From Hellea sp. (GTDB lineage: Bacteria; Pseudomonadota; Alphaproteobacteria; Caulobacterales; Maricaulaceae): a stretch of DNA of 36,654 nt. The translations under genes and the position numbers were made by a program. The DNA is taken from the NCBI GenBank assembly GCA_020631215.1, contig JAHDHS010000022.1, positions 1 through 36,654 of the forward strand, in the 5' to 3' direction. Under the pieces are notes generated by a model that was not told the origin of the DNA, ran no database searches, and saw nothing but the letters and a program-made list of their open reading frames with translations. This document shows positions 25,414 through 33,679 of the stretch, one piece after another (the stretch's first letter is position 1; each line of letters opens with the position of its first letter).

Positions 25414-25629
25414 CTAGAACCAGGACGTCTTGACGCTCGTGCCGTCAACGACGACTCGATTACGGCGGCTGCGCCGTCTGCGCTGCATGGCCGATAAATC
25501 AATGTCATCAACAATCACGGCTGGTGAATTTGCATATGCCAATTGTTTCGTCGGTTGCTTTGAGAAGAGGCTATCTACCATTTTAGCGATGCTGTTTAAT
25601 CTTGAGCTTGTCTGAGTTACGCGAAACAT
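25414..25629 (-). CDS. Small Arg-rich protein of unknown function (71 aa)
   Basis: A 71-residue product not matched to any family I know. Evidence that it is real: a strong GGAG seven bases before the ATG at 25629, and a promoter region upstream with a symmetric operator-like array. The sequence has an N-terminal amphipathic-looking part ('SRLNSIAKMVDSLFSK'), a middle 'SPAVIVDDIDLS', then the strongly basic 'MQRRRRSRRNRVVVDG' (48-63), ending 'VKTSWF'. No signal peptide or membrane helix is seen. The basic patch suggests nucleic-acid or membrane contact, but that is speculation. The inverted-repeat element follows its stop by 18 bp. Confidence 0.6.
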   Translation of the reverse strand: MFRVTQTSSRLNSIAKMVDSLFSKQPTKQLAYANSPAVIVDDIDLSAMQRRRRSRRNRVVVDGTSVKTSWF

Positions 25630-25676
25630 TTTGATCTCCTTTCGTTGTCGCGAGAGCTACTTAGGAAATGTTTTTT

Positions 25677-25715
25677 GATAGTTAAAATATAAACTATCTA
25701 TCATAATGATAGTTT
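25677..25715. promoter_or_regulatory. Tandem GATAGTT/AACTATC operator-like array
   Basis: Three symmetric half-sites lie in 39 bp of AT-rich DNA: GATAGTT (25677-25683), AACTATC (25692-25698) and GATAGTT (25708-25714). The segment 25698-25712 is also a 15-bp palindrome, CTATCAT-A-ATGATAG. It lies 48-86 bp upstream of the 71-aa gene, where an activator or repressor would act. The binding protein is unknown and no regulator gene adjoins it. Confidence 0.5.
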
Positions 25716-25910
25716 TTAGGTATATAATAAATAGCGTCATTCTCTGCTGCAGCATCATCCCATAGGAACGGTTGCTATCCATTTGACCTCATCAGCGAGC
25801 AGCACTCATCTACACAGTCTGGGAACAGCCATGTACATATCGCGCTTGTCTGCGCACGCTGATGGTGCCTTTGAACGCACCGACTTATTTGCGATAATCT
25901 GTTGTGAGGC

Positions 25911-26696
25911 CTATCTGGGCGGCATACGGGCCCCGGCGTCTGTGCGAATATATTCGGCATTGATATATGTGTGCTCGCACATGAACTCGACGACCTGCGC
26001 ATATTCCATGGGATCGCCGAAACGGTTGGGGAATTGCACATGGGCCCGCAGTGCGTCTTTCACATTATCATTCATCTGGCCGTAAATCGGCGTTTCATAA
26101 AAGCCCGGCAGGATTGTATTTACGCGTATGCCTTCACGCGCCAAATCGCGCGCCATGGGCAGAGCCATAGCCAAAATGCCGCCTTTGGATGAGCTGTAAG
26201 CCACTTGGCCTATCTGGCCGTCCTGAGCCGCCACAGAAGCTGTATTGATAATCACTCCGCGCTCTCCATCGGGCTCGGTTGGCTCCAGCGCCATCATACC
26301 AGCAGCGGATTTTGACGCACAGATAAATGATCCAATGAGGTTGATATTGATGATACGGATATAACGGTCCAGATCATGCGGCGTGATAGCCCCCGTTTCA
26401 CGGTCACGCTTGGCCGTTTTTTCCGCCCCGCCAATCCCGGCGCAATTGACCATGATACGTTCCTGCCCATTGGCTTTGCGAACGGTCTCCAGCCCGGCAT
26501 CAACAGAACTCGCATCCGCGACATTGACTTTGGCAAAAACGCCGCCGATTTCGCCGGCCACCATTTTGCCCCGCTCTTCATTCATATCGAAAATGCCGAC
26601 TTTAACGCCTTTTTCGGCCAGCCTGCGCGCTGTGCCCTCGCCCAAACCCGAAGCTCCGCCCGTGACAATTGCCGATAATCCGCTTTGCAGTTTCAT
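25911..26696 (-). CDS. SDR-family oxidoreductase, 3-hydroxyacyl-CoA dehydrogenase-like
   Basis: A 261-aa SDR resembling the type II 3-hydroxyacyl-CoA dehydrogenase (HSD17B10-like) group. 'IVTGGASGLGEGTA' is the cofactor loop, 'VGIFDMNEERG' has the Asp that favours NAD+, 'VNCAGIGGAEKT' is the NNAG position, and the active site is Ser in 'NTASVAAQDGQIGQ' with YSSSK. 'ILPGFYETPIYG' matches the family's PGxFxTP loop. The likely role is oxidation of a 3-hydroxyacyl-CoA or related substrate in fatty acid turnover. It is divergent from a TetR regulator, sharing about 158 bp, so it may be controlled by that protein. The alternative is another NAD-dependent alcohol dehydrogenase. Confidence 0.85.
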   Translation of the reverse strand: MKLQSGLSAIVTGGASGLGEGTARRLAEKGVKVGIFDMNEERGKMVAGEIGGVFAKVNVADASSVDAGLETVRKANGQERIMVNCAGIGGAEKTAKRDRETGAITPHDLDRYIRIININLIGSFICASKSAAGMMALEPTEPDGERGVIINTASVAAQDGQIGQVAYSSSKGGILAMALPMARDLAREGIRVNTILPGFYETPIYGQMNDNVKDALRAHVQFPNRFGDPMEYAQVVEFMCEHTYINAEYIRTDAGARMPPR

Positions 26697-26792
26697 AGTT
26701 TTTTCCCTTTGGCCTTGAATTTAGGCGAACCCTAATCCGCCATGCAAATGGTGCAAGACAAAAGATTGCGGCGCATGGCCACGTAGTAAAGC

Positions 26793-26836
26793 TTGACAAA
26801 TGCCGCCCAAATTCATAAGTAAGTGATTACTCACTT
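26793..26836 (+). promoter_or_regulatory. TetR promoter and overlapping palindromic operator
   Basis: TTGACA (26793-26798) and TAAGTA (26816-26821) are 17 bp apart and could be -35/-10 elements. The perfect inverted repeat AAGTGA-TTAC-TCACTT (26821-26836) overlaps and follows the -10, 18 bp before the TetR start. This is the usual place for autorepression by a TetR protein. Binding by the adjacent gene product is inferred. Confidence 0.55.
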
Positions 26837-26854
26837 TTAACATAAAGGTGCGAT

Positions 26855-27451
26855 ATGATGACAGAACTCGACTCTCGTGGTGTGATTTCAGAGGACGGCA
26901 CTGCCAAGGCCCGTATCGAACGGGCGGCTTTGACCCTTTTCTCTCAGAGCTCTATTGAAGGCGCATCCACCAAATCCATTGCACAATTGGCCGGTGTCAG
27001 TGAAGGCCTGCTTTACCGTCACTTCAAAAGCAAAGACGATCTGGCCCGCGGCTTGATGCATATCATTCACAGCCGCTTGACCCTGATGATCCGCTTTGCC
27101 TCTGACCTGCCACTGGAAGAGGCGGTCAGGCGTATCATCAGCCAATATTGCGCCTTGGCCGATGATGACTGGGATCTGTTTCGCTATCATATCCTGCACC
27201 TACACCGATTTCCCGGCCTATCCGGGGGCAGCACTGAAAATCCGATCAGCGCCGCAGCCGAACTGATCGCCGCCGCGCAGGAAAACGGGGACATCGATCC
27301 CAAAGCCGATCCGGTCTTAACGGCGAGCATGGCGCTTGGCGTGGTTTTATCAACGGCTCAGGCTAAAGTGCTGGGCGCTTTGGAGGCCCCGCTCTCGGAA
27401 TATGAGGCGGATTTCATCCGTATTGTCATGGCCGTGCTAAAGGCGGCTTAG
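26855..27451 (+). CDS. TetR-family transcriptional regulator
   Basis: A 198-aa TetR/AcrR regulator of normal length. The N-terminal helix-turn-helix is clear: 'RIERAALTLFSQSSIEGAST' then 'IAQLAGVSEGLLYRHFKSKD' (about 45-64). The rest is a variable alpha-helical ligand domain. Two ATGs are adjacent at 26855 and 26858. A palindrome lies just upstream, so it probably represses itself. The acyltransferase gene begins 9 bp after its stop with AGGAG, so the regulator is the first gene of an operon with plsC-like and MFS genes. Context with lipid enzymes suggests a fatty-acyl or lipid-related ligand, as in several TetR proteins; this is inference. Confidence 0.92.
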   Translation: MMTELDSRGVISEDGTAKARIERAALTLFSQSSIEGASTKSIAQLAGVSEGLLYRHFKSKDDLARGLMHIIHSRLTLMIRFASDLPLEEAVRRIISQYCALADDDWDLFRYHILHLHRFPGLSGGSTENPISAAAELIAAAQENGDIDPKADPVLTASMALGVVLSTAQAKVLGALEAPLSEYEADFIRIVMAVLKAA

Positions 27452-27460
27452 GAGCTGATT

Positions 27461-28285
27461 ATGCGATCTTTAATCTTCAACATCTTCTTTTACAGCGTAA
27501 CTTTCATCTATGCGATTGTCTGCGTCATCCTCTCGCTTATTCCGGGGCGGCTGGCGATGATGGCGAGCCTGCGCCGCTATACCCGCCTGATGGTATGGGG
27601 CATGCGGGTGATTGCCGGTATTGATGTGACCGTGACAGGGCATGAGAATGTGCCCAAAGAGGGCGCCATTATTTTGGCGGCCAAACACCAAAGCTATGGC
27701 GACGGCTTTGTTATATTCAGTCAGTTTTTCGATCTATCTTTTGTGACAGGCGACCACCTTGAGCGGTACTGGTTGATCAAACGCATTCTGGCCAAAGCCA
27801 ATGCAATCGTAATTGACAGTTGCGGCGGCACAGATTCCCGCCGGAAAATGGCGGAAACCTCCCAGCTTGTGCGAGAGCAAGGCCGCCGTATCCTGATTTT
27901 CCCGGAAGGGCATTTATCTCAGGTCGGCACTCAACATAAATACCGCAAAGGCGTCTGGCACCTTTATGATGATTTTCAATGCCCCGTCGTGCCGGTTGCC
28001 AATTCCTTGGGGCAACGCTGGAACCAAGGGGACTGGACAAAGCATCCCGGCCCCGCCACGATAGAATTTATGGAGCCCATCGCTCCGGGCATGGGGAAAG
28101 ACGAGTTTATGACATTACTCGAAGAGCGAATTGAAACGCGATCAAAAGAGCTGCTTGATCTGGAAAATCTTGGCGCGCTGAACCCGGATGATATTGGCGT
28201 GCTGACCGAAAATGACGTCGCCCGCGCCAAACGTATTGCCAGAGAGACCGAAGAAGCCATGCGCCAGGAAAGCGGGCAAGAATGA
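27461..28285 (+). CDS. PlsC-like 1-acylglycerol-3-phosphate acyltransferase
   Basis: A 274-aa membrane-associated acyltransferase of the PlsC/LPLAT family. The catalytic H-x4-D motif is H76-QSYG-D81 in 'KHQSYGD', and the substrate-binding 'FPEG' is at 147-150. Residues 5-30 are a hydrophobic anchor. It should transfer an acyl chain to lysophosphatidic acid or another lysophospholipid. It sits in an operon with the TetR regulator upstream and an LplT-like MFS transporter whose ATG overlaps this stop (ATGA). That pairing resembles the LplT/Aas lysophospholipid repair system, in which the flippase delivers lysolipid to the acyltransferase. The C-terminal 50 residues are charged and variable. Confidence 0.88.
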   Translation: MRSLIFNIFFYSVTFIYAIVCVILSLIPGRLAMMASLRRYTRLMVWGMRVIAGIDVTVTGHENVPKEGAIILAAKHQSYGDGFVIFSQFFDLSFVTGDHLERYWLIKRILAKANAIVIDSCGGTDSRRKMAETSQLVREQGRRILIFPEGHLSQVGTQHKYRKGVWHLYDDFQCPVVPVANSLGQRWNQGDWTKHPGPATIEFMEPIAPGMGKDEFMTLLEERIETRSKELLDLENLGALNPDDIGVLTENDVARAKRIARETEEAMRQESGQE

Positions 28286-29625
28286 CGGATACGCCCAAGC
28301 CCGCCGGGCTGAAACTCTTAATCCAAAGACGCTTCGCCCCGCTCTTTGTTCTGTTCCAAGCGGGTACGTTTAATGACAATGCCCTGAAAAATGCGCTCAT
28401 TGCGCTGATCACCTTCGGCGGGATGTTATTCCTGTCTGATTTGCCCAGCGCCATTCGCGTTCCCGTGGCGGCCCTGGTCTTTACAGGCCCGTTTCTGATC
28501 GTCTGCGCCATCGCAGGGCAGATCGCCGATAAGGTAGATCGCGGCGTGATATTCCGATGGATTAAACGCGCCGAGGTTCTGATCATGCTATTGGCGGGCC
28601 TTGGTTTTATGCTGAAAGATGTCCGCATTCTGGCACTGGCTTTGGGGATGATGGGCGCACAATCGGCCTTTTTTTCGCCGACGAAAAATGCCGTCTTGCC
28701 GCAATGGCTGGAAGAACATGAATTGATTAAAGGCAATGCCCTGCTATCGGGGTTTCAATTTACCGTACTGTTGCTTGGCACGATTATCGGACTGGGCCTG
28801 GCAACGACGAATCCCGCGCTACTGGCAGGACTGCTTTTTGTTCTGGCTGTGCTGGGCTGGATCGCCGCAGAATTCTGCCCGCCTGCCCCTGCGCCCAATC
28901 CCGGCCTGAAAGTCGATTACAATCCCATCACCGCCATTTATGGCGTGCTGAAACAAATCTTCGCGCATCAGGATGTGCTCAGGCCATGGTTGGGCATCGC
29001 CTGGTTTTACGGGCTTTCCACCGTTTTTATCACGACTTTCCCGGATTTTATCGCCAGCGTCATGGGATATGAAGCGGCGGTTTTAATGATCGTTTTGATC
29101 TGCTCCACCCTTGCTATTCTGGTTGGCACTATGGTGACAATGGCCATTGGTAACTGGAAAGTTTGGGGGCCCGAAGCCATACGTCTTGTGGCGGTTGGCA
29201 TTGTGGGCGTCACGCTGTTTTCGCTATTACTTTATCTGCTGCCCGCACCGACTTATGCAGGCGCAGACTCAGGCGCGGGGGAGTTTGGCCCGGTCAGCGA
29301 TTTCCTAGCCAATCCGCAAACACCGCTTTTCTTGGGCGCAATTGGCGGTGCGTCGCTGTTTAATGGCATATTCGTTGTGCCTTTACAGGCTATGACCCAA
29401 ATACGGGCCGACCCCAAGATCAGAGCGCAATTAATGAGCGCCGGATCGGTTTTGTACAATTTCTTTGTCAATGTGGCGACGTTTGCCTTGATCGGTTTGG
29501 CCGCTTTGCAATTACCGCCCAAAGCGCCGTTTTTGATGATCGTCATCGGCAGCACGCTTGTCGCCAGCTATGCCGTGTTTCGGGCTGTCAAACCCGTTGA
29601 GCGGCCATCTTTTACCAAGGAATAG
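28282..29625 (+). CDS. MFS transporter, LplT-like (probable lysophospholipid flippase)
   Basis: A 447-aa, 12-helix major facilitator protein. The N-terminal 'FAPLFVLFQAGTFNDNALKN' followed by 'ALIALITFGG', and 'ALGMMGAQSAFFSPTKNAVL' then 'PQWLEEHELIKGNALLSG', are characteristic of LplT and of the MFS half of the fused transporter/acyltransferase proteins. The start overlaps the acyltransferase stop by 4 bp, so the two are translationally coupled. Role inferred: moving lysophospholipids across the inner membrane for re-acylation by the preceding enzyme. The inter-helix loop near 320-350 is longer and Gly/Pro-rich. Substrate identity is from family and context. Confidence 0.85.
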   Translation: MTDTPKPAGLKLLIQRRFAPLFVLFQAGTFNDNALKNALIALITFGGMLFLSDLPSAIRVPVAALVFTGPFLIVCAIAGQIADKVDRGVIFRWIKRAEVLIMLLAGLGFMLKDVRILALALGMMGAQSAFFSPTKNAVLPQWLEEHELIKGNALLSGFQFTVLLLGTIIGLGLATTNPALLAGLLFVLAVLGWIAAEFCPPAPAPNPGLKVDYNPITAIYGVLKQIFAHQDVLRPWLGIAWFYGLSTVFITTFPDFIASVMGYEAAVLMIVLICSTLAILVGTMVTMAIGNWKVWGPEAIRLVAVGIVGVTLFSLLLYLLPAPTYAGADSGAGEFGPVSDFLANPQTPLFLGAIGGASLFNGIFVVPLQAMTQIRADPKIRAQLMSAGSVLYNFFVNVATFALIGLAALQLPPKAPFLMIVIGSTLVASYAVFRAVKPVERPSFTKE

Positions 29626-29719
29626 GCGCAGACGGTCTGCTGAAATTTCACTGTAATTAACCCGCCCTTTACCTAAATTTGGCGTTATAGAGACGAAGTT
29701 AATTAGTCTGGGATCCATC

Positions 29720-30220
29720 ATGAAACGCTTTGCTATCGCCCTCGCCCTTATGGCTGTCACGGCAGCGCCAGCTATGGCATCCGAGCCAAAATTGGAAGGC
29801 ACATTTAAAGACTGGAGCGTGTATTCACGCGCCGATAGCGAAGATAAAATCTGCTACGCCCTGTCAACCCCGTCCAGCAAATCCCCGGGCAATGTCAATC
29901 ATGGCGAGATTTACTTCATGGTCAGCTCATGGAAGTCCGGCGCGGCGACTGAGCAGCCCAGCTTCTTGGCGGGCTATCCGCTGAAAACAACGCGCGCGCC
30001 CAAGGCCAAGGTCGGCTCGACCTCTATCACCATGTATGGCGCGGATAATGAGGCCTTTATCGATGCCGGCTCTGATGAGCGCACACTCGTATCCAAAATG
30101 CGGGCCGGATCGACGATGACCATCTCGGCCGTATCCTCACGCGGCACGGAAACACGCTATCAATTCTCGCTCTCAGGCGTGACAGCGGCTTTGCGCAAAG
30201 CGAAAGCCGTTTGCCAGTAG
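29720..30220 (+). CDS. IalB-like (invasion-associated locus B) secreted protein
   Basis: A 166-aa exported protein. Residues 1-21 are a signal peptide ending 'APAMAS'. The mature part follows the IalB family pattern: 'FKDWSVYSRADSEDKICYAL' near the start and a C-terminal 'AVCQ', giving two Cys that may pair. 'YPLKTTRAPKA' and 'GADNEAFIDAGSDE' fit the middle. IalB was named in Bartonella, but relatives are widespread in free-living alphaproteobacteria with unknown, probably periplasmic, function. It is a single gene between the MFS gene and dapB. A TTAA-N7-TTTA string at 29657-29671 resembles a CtrA box with one mismatch, which may hint at cell-cycle control. Confidence 0.85.
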   Translation: MKRFAIALALMAVTAAPAMASEPKLEGTFKDWSVYSRADSEDKICYALSTPSSKSPGNVNHGEIYFMVSSWKSGAATEQPSFLAGYPLKTTRAPKAKVGSTSITMYGADNEAFIDAGSDERTLVSKMRAGSTMTISAVSSRGTETRYQFSLSGVTAALRKAKAVCQ

Positions 30221-30227
30221 GCTTCTG

Positions 30228-30243
30228 CCGCGCTATGGCGCGG
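30228..30243 (+). promoter_or_regulatory. GC-rich hairpin directly before the dapB start
   Basis: CCGCGC-TATG-GCGCGG forms a perfect 6-bp stem with a 4-nt loop, ending 2 bp before the dapB ATG. It occupies the place of a Shine-Dalgarno site, and none is seen. The loop contains an ATG that opens a four-codon frame overlapping the dapB start. It could limit dapB translation or mark the 3' end of the upstream transcript, though no T-run follows. Confidence 0.4.
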
Positions 30244-30245
30244 GC

Positions 30246-31031
30246 ATGAGTGATATAATCAAGATCGGTATTCTGGGCGCGGATGGCCGCATGGGTCAGG
30301 CGCTCGGCTCTGTGATCATCGGCAATCCTAATACTCAGCTAACAACGGCCTTAACTGCGCCAGGTAGTCCGGCACTTGGCACAGCCGTGCCGGAACATGA
30401 TATGATCTATAGTGATGATATAAAGGCCGGGCTGAATAGCTGTGACGTCCTAATCGATTTCTCCGCCCCCAAAGCCGTGCTTACCGCTGCGGCGTTGATA
30501 GCGGATACGCCCTGCCGCGCCATTGTGTCCGGCACGACAGGATTGAGCGCTGAACAGCAAACCGAGCTGAAAACCCTGTCCAAAGATTTTGCCCTGCTGC
30601 GTTCCGGGAATTTTTCTCTGGGCGTAAACCTGCTGGAGGCATTGGTCCAGCAGGCGGCGAAAGCGCTCGGTGAAGATTGGGACATTGAAATCTCGGAAAT
30701 GCATCACCGCCACAAAGTCGACGCGCCATCGGGCACAGCATTAATGCTGGGCGAAGCGGCCGCCAAAGGGCGCGGGGTGAAACTGTCTGACAAGCGAGTC
30801 ACCGACCGCAACGGCAAACGCAATCCCGGCGACATCGGATTTACCTCCTTACGCGGGGGCGACATTATCGGCGCGCATGAAGTGCGCCTGGCCAGCGACA
30901 AGGAAATGATCACACTGTCCCATAATGCCCATGACCGCAGCCTCTTTGCCGAAGGCGCCCTGAAAGCCGCGCTTTGGCTGGCCGGAAAAGATAGCGGCTA
31001 TTATTCCATGCGGGATGTTTTAGGGCTTTAA
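30246..31031 (+). CDS. dapB: 4-hydroxy-tetrahydrodipicolinate reductase
   Basis: A 261-aa DapB that reduces 4-hydroxy-tetrahydrodipicolinate with NAD(P)H in the lysine/diaminopimelate pathway, supplying peptidoglycan. The nucleotide motif is 'GILGADGRMG' (8-17). The signature 'EMHHRHKVDAPSGTA' (151-165) carries the catalytic His pair region (H153/H154), K157 and the PSGT substrate loop. Length is standard. It begins 25 bp after the IalB-like gene, with a hairpin just before the ATG. Its stop overlaps by 4 bp the stop of a convergent membrane-protein gene. Other dap genes are not present here. Confidence 0.97.
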   Translation: MSDIIKIGILGADGRMGQALGSVIIGNPNTQLTTALTAPGSPALGTAVPEHDMIYSDDIKAGLNSCDVLIDFSAPKAVLTAAALIADTPCRAIVSGTTGLSAEQQTELKTLSKDFALLRSGNFSLGVNLLEALVQQAAKALGEDWDIEISEMHHRHKVDAPSGTALMLGEAAAKGRGVKLSDKRVTDRNGKRNPGDIGFTSLRGGDIIGAHEVRLASDKEMITLSHNAHDRSLFAEGALKAALWLAGKDSGYYSMRDVLGL

Positions 31032-31516
31032 TCCTCGTTTCTTTTCATCGCGCGGCCGAGCTCATATTGTAGGCTACCCGTGCTTTTTCGGTGATAACGC
31101 CGCGCAAATATATAAGCGATCGCGGCCCAGACCATCACCACCAGAAAATAGAGCGAGAATTGCCAGACCAGGTAGCCGGGCTCTATTGAGCGGCTCTGCC
31201 CTGACAGATTATAAAGCAGTTGCAAAAACTGCTCGAGCAGAAAGAACAGCAGCGGCGTCGTAATGATGATTAAACCGAGCCCCACCGCGATATAGGCCAA
31301 GCCGCGCGGATCGTTCACCCGTTTGTAAATCTCGATATATTGCTCGCGCCCCATGCTTTTGGGGATCATATTATTTGCGCGCTTGTAATCATAATCCGCC
31401 GCCGCATCCGCCGCGACGCGGCGATAACCCAAAAAAGCGCGCAGCCCAAAGACACACGCAATCAAAAGAAAAAGGCCAAAAACAAACCAAAGAGAGGATG
31501 CATCAAGAACAGACAT
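31028..31516 (-). CDS. Small membrane protein of unknown function
   Basis: A 162-aa protein with three likely transmembrane segments at about 8-30, 74-102 and 118-140, and a charged loop between the first two ('YRRVAADAAADYDYKRANN', then 'GREQYIEIYKRVNDPRG'). No family is recognised. The C-terminus is basic and probably cytoplasmic. It converges with dapB (4-bp stop overlap) and is divergent from the TolB/TPR gene, with about 90 bp between their starts. No signal for function is seen. Confidence 0.7.
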   Translation of the reverse strand: MSVLDASSLWFVFGLFLLIACVFGLRAFLGYRRVAADAAADYDYKRANNMIPKSMGREQYIEIYKRVNDPRGLAYIAVGLGLIIITTPLLFFLLEQFLQLLYNLSGQSRSIEPGYLVWQFSLYFLVVMVWAAIAYIFARRYHRKSTGSLQYELGRAMKRNED

Positions 31517-31607
31517 CCAATGTTACTATGTCACACATTCATTTTATTCAAGTCTTAGACACATCGAAAAAGCCGTGTTAAGGGCGCAGGAAGGGGACTG
31601 CATTGTG

Positions 31608-33593
31608 ATGAAATTTTTTGCTGAATTAAGACGCCGGAATGTCTTGCCCGTTGCAGGCACTTTCCTGGTGGGCAGTTGGTTTCTGGTGCAAATCGCTTTC
31701 ACATTGGAAAGCGTGATGAACCTGCCGGATTGGTTTGATTCAATTTTCATGGCTTTGCTGATTTTGGGTTTGCCCGTCGCCATTGTTTTGGCTTGGGCCT
31801 TTGAGCTGACGCCGGAAGGGTTCAAACGCACAGAACTTGTCAATGAAGCAGAATCTATCACAGAGAAGACCGGCAAGAAGCTGGACATAGCCATCTTAAT
31901 CGGCCTGGTGCTGATCGGGGCGCTTCTAATTTTTACCCATTTTAGGCCCGGCGGATTGAAAGCTCCAAAATACATGAAGGTCGATGGGCGCTCGGTCGCC
32001 GTACTGCCATTTGAAAACCGAAGCGCAGAAGCAGAGAATGCATTTTTTGCTGATGGGATTCATGATGAGCTTTTGACGGCTTTGGCGAAGGTGCCGGGCC
32101 TGGATGTAATCTCCAGAACCTCTGTCATGGGTTATCGCGGCACGGATAAGCGCGTGCCCGAAATTGCCGAAGAATTGGGCGCCGCCGCCATCTTGGAAGG
32201 TGCCGTCCAAAAAGCCGGGCCGCGTGTGCGGATCACAGTGCAGCTGATTGACGGTCGGGATGACACCCACATCTGGGCCAATAATTATGACCGGGCTCTG
32301 ACCACTGAAAATATTTTCGACATTCAAGGCGAAATCACGCAGGTCATTGCCGAAAGCCTGGAAGACGTTCTGGCAGGGACAACGCCAAGCGAGGTTGAAA
32401 ATCAAAATACCCAGAATATCAAAGCTTATGAAGCCTATATTCGGGCGAAACTGAAAACCAATCCCGGGGACAACAAAGCCGAAGAGCTTAAAGAAGCGCT
32501 CAAACTCTATGATGATGCCATTAATTATGACTCGAATTACGCCAAAGCCTGGGCCGGACGGGCCTATGCGCAAATGGCGCTTTATTGGTTTCACGGCAAA
32601 GATACATCCTACCGGGATGCTGCGATTATTTCACTGTCCAGAGCCAAAGAGTTGGGGCCGAATAATCTGGAAACGCATATTGCTGAGGCCTTTTATCATT
32701 ATTGGGGATTCTCACAATTCCCGGCCGCGGAAATTGCATTTGACAAGGCACTGGCAGTTGCGCCTGCCAATGTCGACGCATTGGCAGGCAAGGCCTTTAT
32801 TGTTCGCAGATTAGGCCATTTTAAAGACGCTGCGGTGGACTTGGAACAGGCGCACCGCTTGGACCCGCTCTCTTATTATCTCATCCCGGAACTTGGCCTG
32901 ACCTATGCGTTAATTGGAGATTTTGATCAGGCCAAAGAGATGATGGACCAAGCCTTGGATATGGACCCTTCCTCTCTACAGGGCACAGGCTTTGCCGCCG
33001 CGATTGCGCAATTTCGCGGTGAGCCTGAAGCTGCGCATCGCTATTTTGAACCTCTGGCCAAATATCTGCCTATGGAGCATGTCAACTATGCGCTCGCTGT
33101 TGGGGATGAAGGCGATATACGCCATGCCATATCTGAATGGCCGGAGACCGCCAAGCTGACCCCAAATGACCAAATCAAATTCGCTATGGCCGAGGCGCGC
33201 GTCGCGATTGCCTTGGGATTAGATGCCGATAAACGGATAGCCATAGACAAGCTGACGAAGGCCTATGACACGGCGGCGACATGGGCAGAGGGCCAGGCCT
33301 ATTCCCCTGTGATCCTCGCGGGATTACTCGGGCATAAGGATCATGTCGCGCGATTGGCTGGCGGTTATGACGCCTTTAATCCCGATGACAAATTACGGGC
33401 CCTGACGGATTACGGCAATATCGCCGAAGCCTATATCCATTTGGGTGATTTCGAAGCCGCGATGGATTATATCGAAAAGATGGAAGCCTTAACCGGCCCG
33501 CATATTATTCGGGTTTTGGAATACGACCCGATGGTCGCGCCCCTGCGCAATCACCCGCGTTATCAGGCTTTGAAAGCCCGCGCCGCGCCTTAA
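31608..33593 (+). CDS. Membrane-anchored TolB-like/TPR protein
   Basis: A 661-aa protein. The start at 31608 has AAGGGGA 10 bases upstream. The N-terminus 'MKFFAELRRRNVLPVAGTFL' is the conserved opening of a proteobacterial group often labelled adenylate-cyclase-like or TolB/TPR proteins. Three hydrophobic segments lie within about 1-110. 'VAVLPFENRS' (130-139), 'FADGIHDELLTALAKVPGL' and 'ILEGAVQKAGPRVRITVQLI' form the TolB N-terminal-like domain. From about 270 onward there are tetratricopeptide-like helical repeats, for example 'AKAWAGRAYAQMALYWF'. Unlike many relatives it has no N-terminal winged-helix or cyclase domain. Likely a scaffold or sensor; the precise role is unknown. Confidence 0.82.
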   Translation: MKFFAELRRRNVLPVAGTFLVGSWFLVQIAFTLESVMNLPDWFDSIFMALLILGLPVAIVLAWAFELTPEGFKRTELVNEAESITEKTGKKLDIAILIGLVLIGALLIFTHFRPGGLKAPKYMKVDGRSVAVLPFENRSAEAENAFFADGIHDELLTALAKVPGLDVISRTSVMGYRGTDKRVPEIAEELGAAAILEGAVQKAGPRVRITVQLIDGRDDTHIWANNYDRALTTENIFDIQGEITQVIAESLEDVLAGTTPSEVENQNTQNIKAYEAYIRAKLKTNPGDNKAEELKEALKLYDDAINYDSNYAKAWAGRAYAQMALYWFHGKDTSYRDAAIISLSRAKELGPNNLETHIAEAFYHYWGFSQFPAAEIAFDKALAVAPANVDALAGKAFIVRRLGHFKDAAVDLEQAHRLDPLSYYLIPELGLTYALIGDFDQAKEMMDQALDMDPSSLQGTGFAAAIAQFRGEPEAAHRYFEPLAKYLPMEHVNYALAVGDEGDIRHAISEWPETAKLTPNDQIKFAMAEARVAIALGLDADKRIAIDKLTKAYDTAATWAEGQAYSPVILAGLLGHKDHVARLAGGYDAFNPDDKLRALTDYGNIAEAYIHLGDFEAAMDYIEKMEALTGPHIIRVLEYDPMVAPLRNHPRYQALKARAAP

Positions 33594-33679
33594 AACAACC
33601 CGCCTCTTGCAGTTTTCACGGCAGACGCTATTGCCTGTCTAAACCCAGACAAATGAACATATAGGCAAATGGATATATT

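Noticed and set aside
25259-25514. 196-aa reading of the small gene upstream of nhaA
   Set aside because: The N-terminal half overlaps the 71-aa gene and the inverted-repeat element and has no coding character.
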